Assembly: GCF_963678635.1 (NCBI RefSeq)
Contig: NC_087065.1
Span: 36,173,888 to 36,237,887, forward strand
Direction of reading: 5' to 3'
Source of the DNA: Symsagittifera roscoffensis
Lineage: Eukaryota > Xenacoelomorpha > Acoela > Convolutidae
DNA length: 64,000 bases
The position numbers were made by a program, and so were the translations under genes. Shown one piece after another: positions 46,201 to 58,200 of this stretch (the first letter of the stretch is position 1; the number at the start of each line of letters is the position of its first letter). The notes under the pieces were generated by a model. The model did no database searches. It was given only the letters and a program-made list of their open reading frames with translations, and was not told the origin of the DNA.

Positions 46201-49200
46201 ATGAAGTTATCAAAACTATTTTTCCAGAAAATGAACTAAACCAAATTTTCCAATACTTAACATAAATTTTCTTTATTAGACATATTTACTCGTTATAGAC
46301 TAAAACTCAAATTTCGAAACTGATTTTATCGACACAAGAAAAATGCTTGAAGATTTCAACTGTCGTTCGAATCACTTGTGAAAAAGCTTAAATTCGACCA
46401 ATTTGTCGAAATATTTTTTAATTTGAGTCTCTTGAAAATTTTTGAAAAAGTCATAAAACTTCTGAACTAAAAGGATTTGGGCATTCACAATTGAAGGCAA
46501 AATTCGCAACTCTTGAGGAAACCCTGACAGCATCCCACTATTATATAGCTTATTTTAAACTCGGTGAAAAAATAGAGTACGTAGATAATAGATAGATTTT
46601 AAAAAATACTATTATAAGCCTGATCACACGCTCGAAATCGGACTAAAAATCAAAAAACTCAATTGTTTCTTGACTTATCGGAACTTTTAAATTTCGTTCC
46701 ACGACTGAAGAGCTTTAAAACGATGCCATTAAAAAAACTGCGGTAATTACTGCGGTACCTGAAATGGCATGATAAAAAAATGGAAATTTTAAGGTCAGTT
46801 AAGAAGTCGGATCAACCGTACCAGTCCTCCCGCCTAAGTGGCCTACCGTAGAATGCCCTCCTAAAGCATGTATTAACTTTGAATAATAATTTTATATAAA
46901 ACAAGCATTTCATGTACAATACAATATGTAGATTACACAAATTAATGTTTAATAGGGTAGCGGCCCATGACCTGAGAAGGATTGAGGAAGAGTTCAACCG
47001 TGAACTTCGACTGGCAAAATTTCTGATTGCTTCATTGAGGAGGTCAAGTCCACCGGTGCGATATAAAACAAGCATTTCAGGTACAACACAAAATGTATAT
47101 TACACAAATTAATGTTTAATAGAGTAGCGGCCCATGACCTGAGAAGCGGTCCATGACCATGAAAATTTCTCAGTGCTTCTTTGAGGAGGTCAAGTCCACT
47201 TGTGCGATCCCCGCTCGTCTTTACGGCCTCGCTAAGGTGCACAAAAAAGGAACTCCGCTTCGTCCTGTTCTTTCCCTACCCGGTAGCTGCTACGAACGTC
47301 TGAACAAGAGGCTTGCGATATTCTTCGACAGAATTCTCGGTTCCAAAATGAAACTTCGTCTTCGAAGATGAAACACCTTCTTTCATCCGCTTGCCTGGAT
47401 GAAGACAAAGTGGTTTTCTCCATGGACTTTTAGAGTCTGTATACCAACGTTCCTGTGCTGGAAGCCATCAATAATGCTGCTGACAGAGTCTATGGTGGGG
47501 CAGAAGATCCCCCAATGGACAAGTCTACTTTCATTCAGCTGATGAGACTGGCAGTCTGTAATTGCTGTTTCATCTCAGGCGGCAAGTGGCACGTACAAAA
47601 CGACGCCGTCGCCATGGGCTCTTCGTTAGCTGTGAAAGAGTTGGAGCAAGGTGTACTTGCTGATTTGCTACACGATCTAGTGGAATCAGGAGCTGCTTTC
47701 AAACTGCGCACTATAGTACAACTTCTCAGAAACATGTCAATTGTAGATCAACAAGCTGTCATCGACATGGCCGAGCTTAAAATCCTACCAACTGAAGAAC
47801 AAATAATGCAGACATTGCTGCATAGACCACCAAATACTATTTTTAAATTGATTCAACAAGCAGGAGTGACACCCAGCAAGAAGCACATGCTATCTCTGCT
47901 GCTAGACTTTGGTGAAAACGACCAATCTGGAGTTTGCGATCTGGTCCGAGCTCTGCGAAGAACCGGGATCGATGTCGTTAATGACGAGGAAATCGTTCAT
48001 GCTCTGCTCCAGAGGTAACGCACACAACATTGCTCTACCAGCATGCATATTTTCGGCTAATCGACTAGTAAACAGCTTCTTATCCATAGTTGCGCATAGA
48101 TTAACACTGCATTTTCATTTTGCTTGAGAACTATTATAATCAATTGTGATTTTAATCATTATTTCAGGCCACAAAAACAACAGGAAGAAATCTTGGCAAA
48201 CCTCAACCCAAAAATGATTTTGGCCAATTTGGAAAATGTTTCAAAGCAGTTTTCGCAGCTCTCGGCAGTTAAGCAGAAAAGGTGGCTCCATGTACTAAGA
48301 GGTTTGACAAATGGTGCAAACATGGAGTTCATAATTGAGACTTTAGAGCATCTAGATTCGGTTCAGCTCGAGCACTTTATGAAACTATGCCGCGACAAGG
48401 GAATCATCCAGGGTGAGTATCATTTCGAGATCTTTAGTTTTTCCTTTCATTTGGAATACGAATCAGTAATCCAGAGCGTACTTAGCACCACCATCATCAT
48501 TTTCACCCCATGTACATCCACAGAGTTTTCTCTTTGGTACTTTTAGCGGCATCCGGTTTCAGCCAACTGCCGCTAAATGTTTTAAATGCGCCTACTTTTA
48601 TGGTTTAAAGTAGACTAGCGAATAACGCACTTCCGGTGCTTCAAACAGATTAATGACCGTGAAAATAACGTTTATATAAATCATATAAAACAATGAAATT
48701 ATTGCAACCGTAACTATAGACAGGGGTATCCAACAACACTTTTTAATTAGAAAACTGAACGATCAAAATAACTTTTTTTAAAAATTAAAATGGTAAAATT
48801 TTCGAAAATAGTGGGTTTGAGATTTTCAACACAGAAACAAAACCCTAAAATGGTCGACAGCATAAAACTGCCCCTTCTCATTCTTAAGAAAACTTTTGAA
48901 ATGATTTCATTCGCAAAACTGTTTAATTCATAAAGGAGATTCTTGTTTAACTCAGTTCGTAGTTTCCATAAGCCCATACGTATATTATTTGCCATCATCA
49001 ATCTTTTAAATAATTTAAAAAACCAATACTGTTTTTTCTCAGGTTAAGGCTTAGTTTAACTAAACACTTTGTAAATATCATGGAAAACTTCAAATATAGG
49101 AAAAGTAGTGGTGTCGAGTAGTCATATTTGGATTCCAGATAAAGCCGCCAGAGAATATCTTGACAACACCCCACCATCGTGCTGAGAATTTAAAACTTAG

Positions 49201-52200
49201 AAAATCGAAGAAAAAAAAAATCGTTTTAGCACACCAACATTTCAGCAGTCACACTTGAACACAAAATTTGCAACTCTGAGAGCATATCGAAAGCACCCAA
49301 CTACAAGGTTGAGAATTTCAAAATATGTGAAAGTTTTTTATACCTAAGTTTTTCAAAAATCATAAATTTCATATCTCGGAATTTTAAAAGGATTTAAGCT
49401 GTCATATTTGAAAGTAAGATTTGCATGGCCTCAGATTCCTCTGACAACGCCTGACTGGAGAAATCGAAATTTCTAATTTTGTGAAATCTTTTATTTGTAA
49501 ATTCTTTAATAACTTTTGAAAATCATAAAAAACGTCATATCTCGGAAACTAAAAGCATCTCATCAGTCACATTTTTGGTGGGAATTCTTTTATAAGTTCT
49601 TTTATAATCTAAGTTCTTTTATATCTAAGCATTTTGTTTAAATTTTGTAAAAATCACGGCAATAATCGTATCTCGTAATATACCAGGATTTAGGTATTCA
49701 AAATTGGAGGCCAATTTCTCAACTGAAAATTTCAAACAATCACAAAATGTCGTATCACGTTAACTTATAAAATTTGGTTATTCATATTTGCTGGCCAAAC
49801 TCTGGCATCAACTTAATAAAAAATCTTAAGCAATGCAGTATATGATATAGCTTGCGTGTAAAACTTTTTCTTGTTAAACCTGCAAAAACAATACGTGGAA
49901 GAAGCTTAACCATGGCGAGATAGTGAAACCCGCATTTAAATATATAATAGATAGATGCTCGCGCCAAAAAAGCTAGTTTCCGGTTGAAAGTTTCTTATGT
50001 CCTGTTTCTTCAGTACTTCGTTTACAGCGCAGAAATATTGGCAAACGAGGATCTTTACAATGATTTGAGACAACTCGGATAAACCATTTCCGTTGACCCG
50101 AAAAAAAATCGACAAAAAATCGAAATCATTCAGAAAACCTACCACTTCAAACGTCCCCCACCTCAAAAAAAGCTAGCTTTAGGCCTGATCTTAACTAACA
50201 TCCATAGAAGCTCAATACTTGGTTACAACAACTTACCAGCTAATTCCAATTGGTTTTAATGACACTTTTCGCCATCTTCATTTTTTATTTAGATTGGCTC
50301 TTGAACTGTAATACTCACTTTTTGGATAATCCGATGGTCAAAAATTTTCAAGATAACATGGGTTAAATAACGCGTACTTCATCGCAAAAACCAGTCAGAA
50401 AACCTAGACATTTTGGGAGTTGTGTGATGTAGAACAAAACGAACTTCACTAAAAGAACGTTTATCAACAGAAATTTTCGTCGAAAAATGAATTAATTTAC
50501 ATTTTTCTCGCTTTGAAGCAGGCTAAATTTTTGAGTTTTTGAAAATTTATTGCCAAGAAGGCTCTATATGAAGTTATCAAAACTATTTTTCCAGAAAATG
50601 AACTAAACTAAATTTTCCAATACTTAACATAAATTTTCTTTATTAGACATATTTACTCGTTATAGACTAAAACTCAAATTTCGAAACTGATTTTATCGAC
50701 ACAAGAAAAATGCTTGAAAGATTTCAACTGTCGTTCGAATCACTTGTGAAAAAGCTTAAATTCGACCAATTTGTCGAAATATTTTTTAATTTGAGTCTCT
50801 TGAAAATTTTTGAAAAAGTCATAAAACTTCTGAACTAAAAGGATTTGGGCATTCACAATTGAAGGCAAAATTCGCAACTCTTGAGGAAACCCTGACAGCA
50901 TCCCACTATTATATAGCTTATATTAAACTCGGTGAAAAAATAGCGTACGTAGATAATAGATAGATTTTAAAAAATACTATTATAAGCCTGATCACACGCT
51001 CGAAATCGGACTAAAAATCAAAAAACTCAATTGTTTCTTGACTTATCGGAACTTTTAAATTTCGTTCAAATCACGACTGAAGAGCTTTAAAACGATGCCA
51101 TTAAAAAAACTGCGGTAATTACTGCGGTACCTGATTTGGCATGATAAAAAAATGGAAATTTTAAGGTCAGTTAAGAAGTCGGATCAACCGTACCAGTCCT
51201 CCCGCCTAAGTGGCCTACCGTAGAATGCCCTCCTAAAGCATGTATTAACTTTGAATAATAATTTTATATAAAACAAGCATTTCATGTACAATACAATATG
51301 TAGATTACACAAATTAATGTTTAATAGGGTAGCGGCCCATGACCTGAGAAGGATTGAGGAAGAGTTCAACCGTGAACTTCGACTGGCAAAATTTCTGAGT
51401 GCTTCATTGAGGAGGTCAAGTCCACCGGTGCGATATAAAACAAGCATTTCAGGTACAACACAAAATGTATATTACACAAATTAATGTTTAATAGAGTAGC
51501 GGCCCATGACCTGAGAAGCGGTCCATGACCATGAAAATTTCTCAGTGCTTCTTTGAGGAGGTCAAGTCCACTTGTGCGATCCCCGCTCGTCTTTACGGCC
51601 TCGCTAAGGTGCACAAAAAAGGAACTCCGCTTCGTCCTGTTCTTTCCCTACCCGGTAGCTGCTACGAACGTCTGAACAAGAGGCTTGCGATATTCTTCGA
51701 CAGAATTCTCGGTTCCAAAATGAAACTTCGTCTTCGAAGATGAAACACCTTCTTTCATCCGCTTGCCTGGATGAAGACAAAGTGGTTTTCTCCATGGACT
51801 TTTAGAGTCTGTATACCAACGTTCCTGTGCTGGAAGCCATCAATAATGCTGCTGACAGAGTCTATGGTGGGGCAGAAGATCCCCCAATGGACAAGTCTAC
51901 TTTCATTCAGCTGATGAGACTGGCAGTCTGTAATTGCTGTTTCATCTCAGGCGGCAAGTGGCACGTACAAAACGACGCCGTCGCCATGGGCTCTTCGTTA
52001 GCTGTCATCCTTGCTAACCTCTGGCTCCGATTTGAGCCGATCCTTGCTGGCGAGACCGTTGAGTGCATACCTGAAGTGAACCAACTTCCTGTGGATGTCA
52101 ACGTGTGTCGAGTTTGCGTCACATGGGTGACCAGGCGTGGTTATTCCATCCACTGCCACTGGTGTACCACGTGGTTCCATAGAAAACGCGCCAACCTTTC

Positions 52201-55200
52201 CGTTGCTGAGATCAAAGAATTCGTGCGCGCTAAGAGTCCCTGGTTTTGCAGTTGTTCCAGGCCGTCCACTTCTTTTGTTCCCACCGAGTTTACCATCCCT
52301 CGGTCTTACGTCTTCGGCCGCTATGTCAATGACATTATCCGCACTGCTAGCAAAGAAGCCATTCACGGTATTCTAGGAAGTGCCAACTCCCTGCATCCTT
52401 CTCTGGAGTTCACTGTTGAAGAAGAAGATAAAGGGACGATTCCTTTCCTCGACATGCTGCTACGACGCGAGTCTGCTAAAATTTCAACCTCCTGGTACTC
52501 GAAACCAACCGATACCCCAAGAAACATCATCGAAAGAACGATACACCGGTTGAACAACACCACTTCTTCGTGGCAAGAGTTTCATGAAACTCTGGAGAAA
52601 GCTAAAACAACGTGGGAGAAGAATCAATACCCGCCCGAATTTTAGCAACCTCTTGTGGCTAAGACACTGGAGAAGAAATCTGTGGTCAGCCCGAGAACGC
52701 TGAAACTCCAACAGAAAGAACCGCCAATAAAGAGCGCCCTGTTCTGGTACTACAGAGATCTCATCTCTGATAAGTTTTCCAAACGCGTTCGTCAGAGCAC
52801 AAATGGGAGTGTTATCTCTACCAACCGCAAGCTTATGACTTGTTTGCCTTCTTTCAAGTCACCGTTCCCTTCAGAGCTGAAGAGTCAGGTCGTGTACCAA
52901 ATAGACTGTCCTGGCTGTAACGCCAGCTATGTTGGCCAAACCTACCGGCATCTAACGACACTAGGAGCACACAGGGAACCTTCAGCGCGGGTTGGCAGCC
53001 ATTTCATCGAATGTGGTCTTGCCCCTACAGATATTGACGCCAAGATAATTGATTCCGCTAACAACAAGTCTAAGCTGTTGAAGTTAGAAGCTCTGCATAT
53101 TGCGATGAAGAACCCACAGTTGAATGCCAGAGTCGAGCACCGCTATCGCGAGCTCACGTTGCGGCTGTAGCTGCGCGCCTTATTTCTTTGTTTCGGAGTC
53201 TGCGACGAGAAATATCTGTTCTCTCATTTCTTCCTCCTTATTTTTGTTTATTTTTCTTAGCTTTTTTATAAAGCCAACTTACTTCAGAGTTAATGCTGAT
53301 GATGTCATATTGACGAAAGCGCTTCAAATTTACTAACGTACATTGATTGTTTTCCTTCCAACTTAAAATTGAAATTCAATTTTCTTTAGTAATACGGTTA
53401 ATTTTGAACAAACCTCAAAATTAGCTTATGAACAATCCATATTTTCTCTCCCTAAATCGATTTTTTTGGGGGGGGGGGGATTGTACGGTTGATTCGACTT
53501 TACAAATAAAAAACTTCATTATTCGTTTACATTTTCGCAGGCATTCGCAACCAGAAGTGCAAGCGAAATTCGTTTTTAGAAAACTACTACGCCAACTAAG
53601 TGGCGAGTTCCAACATAATTAAATTCTCAGAGCTTGCTCAAAACAGGATAACTTCACTAAGCGAGATAAATGATATTGATAGGCTCCCTATATTTTAGGC
53701 CATACATTTAATAAAGACGAATTGATTGAAGCAATGAACAACATGGATACGCATGTAAAACAGGAAGCATTAGAACAGTCGAACATTCTGCCGACGACAA
53801 GACACCTATCATATATATTTAAGAACATGGATGGCGCCGAAGTGATAAAAGCAATGAAAGCAGCACCCTTCTCAGTACCGCCAACCATGGAGGAAGCAAT
53901 TTGTTCTCTAGCCTATGCTCATTTGGAACATATTAGTCAATTCGCTCAGATGAATCGTATACGACTGTTTACCGAAAATGATGTCATAGAATTTCTACAA
54001 AACTTATCGGAAAGTAAGCCTTGTTACACAAGTTTCATTACTATCAAGCTTATGATACCTATTGTATCTATTGACTCCGCGGATCAAGTTAACTTCCTCC
54101 GAACCCCCCCCCCCCCCAAAAAAAATCCGTTTAGGGGGGAGGACCTAGTACCGGTGCGTTTTTGTAATTGGGTTTGCCAAAAACGCACCCGGGTTTTTTT
54201 GTCAATTACAAAAACGCACTTCCAAAAACTCACACCCCCGGTCAATTACGAAAACGCACCTTAGTTTCCAAAAACGCACCTTGACCTCGAAATCGACGAA
54301 AAAACAATAGAAAAGCCTAAAAAAGTGTCTGGGACTGAAAAAAGGCAAGTTACACCCAAAAAACTAATTTGGGTCTAGAAAATCGAAATTAAACCAATTT
54401 TTCGGCAAAAAAGTGCTCCCAATTACGAAAATGCACTTAGACCCAATTTAGTATAAAACAGCGGAAATCTATCGGAGAACATCGAATAAAGTTCTAATAG
54501 CATCAGAAAAGCAAGAGTTTGCCAAAACAACAAAATTATGCTCATTTTAAGGCAAAACCTGGAATTTGGCTTAAACCCAATTTTTTTCTAAAAACGCACT
54601 TAGACCCAATTTAGTATAAAACAGCGGAAATCTATCCCAGAACATCGCAAAAAGGTCTAATAGCATCAGAAAAGCAAGAGTTTGCCAAAACAACAAAATT
54701 ATGCTCATTTTAAGGCCAAAAACCTGGAATTTGGCTTAAACCTAATTTTTTTTCAAAAACGCACCCATACCCAAAATAAAATAAAATACTACAAATGATG
54801 CTCACAATTCTCAAAGTATGTCCAATAGCATCAGAAAAGCAAGAGTTTGCCAAAACAACAAAATTATGCTCATTTTAAAGCAAAACCTGGAATTTGGCTT
54901 AAACCCAATTTTTTTCCAAAAACACACTTAGACCCAATTTAGTATAAAACAGCGGAAATCTATCCCAGAACATCGCAAAAAGGTCTAATAGCATCAGAAA
55001 AGCAAGAGTTTGCCAAAACAACAAAATTATGCTCATTTTAAGGCAAAACCTGGAATTTGGCTTAAACCCAATTTTTTTCTAAAAACGCACTTAGACCCAA
55101 TTTAGTATAAAACAGCGGAAATCTATCCCAGAACATCGCAAAAAGGTCTAATAGCATCAGAAAAGCAAGAGTTTGCCAAAACAACAAAATTATGCTCATT

Positions 55201-58200
55201 TTAAGGCCAAAAACCTGGAATTTGGCTGAAACCCAATTTTTTTCTAAAAACGCACTTAGACCCAATTTAGTATAAAACAGCGGAAATCTATCCCAGAACA
55301 TCGCAAAAAGGTCTAATAGCATCAGAAAAGCAAGAGTTTGCCAAAACAACAAAATTATGCTCATTTTAAGGCCAAAAACCTGGAATTTGGTTTAAACCTA
55401 ATTTTTTTTCAAAAACGCACCCATACCCAAAATAAAATAAAATACTTCAAATGATGCTCACAATTCTCAAAGTATGTCCAATAGCATCAGAAAAGCAAGA
55501 GTTTGCCAAAACAACAAAACTATGCTCATTTTAAAGCAAAACCTGGAATTTGGCTTAAACCCAATTTTTTTCCAAAAACACACTTAGACCCAATTTAGTA
55601 TAAAACAGCGGAAATCTATCCCAGAAAATCGCAAAAAGGTCTAATAGCATCAGAAAAGCAAGAGTTTGCCAAAACAACAAAATTATGCTCATTTTAAGGC
55701 CAAAAACCTGGAATTTGGCTTAAACCCATTTTTTTCCAAAAAAGCACTTAGACCCAATTTAGTATAAAACAGCGGAAATCTATCCCAGAACATCGCAAAA
55801 AGGTCTAATAGCATCAGAAAAGCAAGAGTTTGCCAAAACAACAAAATTATGCTCATTTTAAGGCAAAACCTGGAACTTGGCTTAAACCCAATTTTTTTCC
55901 AAAAACGCACTTAGACCCAATTTAGTATAAAACAGCGGAAAACTATCCCAGAACATCGCAAAAAGTTCTAATAGCATCAGAAAAGCAAGAGTTTGCCAAA
56001 ACAACAAAATTATGCTCATTTTAAGGCAAAACCTGGAAATTGGCTTAAACCCAATTTTTTTCCAAAAACGCACTTAGACCCAATTTAGTATAAAACAGCG
56101 GAAATCTATCCCAGAATATCGCAAAAAGGTCTAATAGCATCAGAAAAGCAAGAGTTTGCCAAAACAAAAAAAATAATGCTCATTTTAAGGCCAAAAACCT
56201 GGAATTCGGCTTAAACCCGAATTTTTTTCCAAAAACGCACCTAAAGCCAAAAAAAATAAAATACTTCAAATGATGCTCACAACTCTCAAAGTATGTCCAA
56301 TAGCATCCGAAAAATCATAGTTTGTCATAAAAAATGATTAGTTTTATTTTTTGGCCAAAAATATGGAATTGGGCTTAAACCCAATATTTTTTCAAAAACG
56401 CACCTATTTCCAAATTAGTATGATCAATTGTAGACAACCAAGCCACTCCTAGCACAACTAAGGCTTTTGGAGGCAAAAGGTCAAAGGATCAAAATCAATA
56501 TAAGGCAACAACAACAATCAACTGCAAAGGAATATTGATTGGAGTGCAACTAATGATTTGACAGCATTTTGCCGAAAGATTGGTTCATTTTTCAGGTTTT
56601 TTTTTCATACTCAAATTTATTTTGGTGCCTCTCAGTTCACCCTGTTTTTTACAGGGCTATCCAGGACCGCCAACGGGGAGGCGGGCACCATCGGTCCCAA
56701 AAACTTTTTTGGCTTTTTTTTTTGAGAAAGCTTTCTTTTTTGGAACTTGAAGTTCTCATTTTTTTTTCGAAGCCAAGGCTTTCTCTTTTTTAGACATATA
56801 AATGTTAAACAATCAACTGCAAAGGATGAATTGTAGTCAACTAAGCCCCTCCTAGCACAACTAAGGCTTATGGAGGCACAAAGTCAAAAACAACTCACCC
56901 GATCACTCAACTAAGCCCCTCCTAGCACAACTAAGGCTTATGGAGGCACAAAGTCAAGTGATCAAAATCAATATACGGCAACAAAACTGCAAAGGATGAA
57001 TTGTAGGCAATTAAGCCCCTCCTAGCACAACTAAGGCTTATGCAGGCACAAAGTCAAAAACAACTCACCCGATCACTCAACTAAGCCCCTCCTAGCACAA
57101 CTAAGGCTTATGGAGGCACAAAGTCAAGTGATCAAAATCAATATACGGCAACAAAACTGCAAAGGATGAATTGTAGGCAATTCAGCCCTTCCTAGCACAA
57201 CTAAGGCTTATGGAGGCACAAAGTCAAAAACAACTCACCCGATCACTCAACTAAGCCCCTCCTACAATATGAAAACTAAGCCCCCGCCCAGGAATTACAA
57301 TATGAAAAAAATTAACGAGTTAATGTATCAAGTCGCGTGTTTTTTGTGAGAAAAGGTTTCTCTTTTTTAGAACTTTAAGTTCTCATTTTTCATTTTTTTT
57401 TTCGAAACCAGGCTTTCTTTTATTTTGAAATTTATAAATGTTTAAACAATCAACTGCAAAAGATGAATTGTAGACAACTAAGCCCCTCCTAGCACAACTA
57501 AGGCTTATGGAGGCACAAAGTCATAAACAACTCACCCGATCACAAGAAAAAGAACTACACATTTTTTTTTTGGTTTTTTCATTTTTTTAATTTTTTTTTG
57601 CGAGAAAATTTCTCTTTTTTGGAACTTTAACTTCTCATCTTTAATTTTTTTGTTTTTTTTTCAAAAGCAAGGCTTCCGTTTTTTACAAATACTTTACCAT
57701 CGTTCTACAAAAGTTTTTTTATAAATATAGTAATGGTTTAGCAAAATAATAAATAGTTTTGAAGGTTCGTTAGTTTGAAAGTTTTTTTCGCGTTTTATCT
57801 CACTGATTGTTCTCCCATGTCGTAATTTGCTTAAAGATGCTGCAGACCTGGTCCCTTGTCAAGTCGTAGGGTGAATCCTCAACCGCTCTTGACAAGGATT
57901 TAATTTTTCCGTTCATGTTATCAACATACAATTCAGCCAGCCATTCCCTGATCTCCTGAGTGAGTGTATACTTCTGGCGCCCAGGTCTCTCTTTTCGGTT
58001 GTTCAAGAACCGCAGTACATTTTGTTTCTCTGACAGAGAATTGTCGGCCACCACTTGACTGTGGTTTTCCTCGCTTTCAAGTTCAGGCAGAGGGAGTAGC
58101 AAGGGTAGACTTTCCGGGGCGACAAACGATCCTGAAGGTTCACAAGCGTCGATTGCTGGCGGCAAAATTGAGGTGGAAGTTCCAGCAGCGTTATGTAGGG

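Larger units (their letters stand above)
42570..47633. repeat. Segmental duplication, unit 2
   Basis: It carries a SINE piece (42675-43045), cassette 2 (E2, F2), the same intron sequence as unit 1 and then 740 bp of Penelope-like element. The stretch 43268-47633 (4366 bp) is the unit repeated as unit 3. A private 4-base loss (TTCGTTCCACGACTG near 46698, against TTCGTTCAAATCACGACTG in units 1 and 3) marks this copy. Confidence 0.9.
51267..53170 (+). mobile_element. Penelope-like retroelement, degenerate, with RT and GIY-YIG
   Basis: After the 5' direct repeat (51267-51351 and 51434-51518) come the reverse-transcriptase blocks in order: LYGLAKVHKKGTPLRPVLS, FSMDF-stop-SLYTNVP (motif A), QNDAVAMGSSLAVILANLW (motif B), a PHD-like finger, GRYVNDII (motif C) and FTVEEEDKGTIPFLDMLLRR. 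A GIY-YIG endonuclease region follows: VVYQIDCPGCNASYVGQTYR. These are hallmarks of Penelope-like elements. Damage: a frameshift near 51740, TAG in motif A (about 51808) and TAG at 52643-52645; the usual RYVDD reads RYVND. The N-terminal part of the protein is short. This copy is not functional as written. Confidence 0.92.

Noticed and set aside
47455-48018. A functional chimeric gene
   Set aside because: There is no ATG at the start of the frame, a TAG lies just upstream and the exon E acceptor is lost, so it is called a pseudogene fusion.
52137-52376. Open frames overlapping the PHD-like region in other frames and on the other strand
   Set aside because: They are shadows of the Penelope reading frame; no motif supports them.
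53428-53622. Possible extra exon after CGCAG at 53540
   Set aside because: In the phase supplied by exon F it meets a stop; the open frame needs a different phase, and F to G already joins perfectly.
55062-56073. Minus-strand open frames encoding repeated hydrophobic peptides
   Set aside because: They are shadows of the 164-bp satellite; the same peptide recurs with the repeat period and there is no start or splice context.
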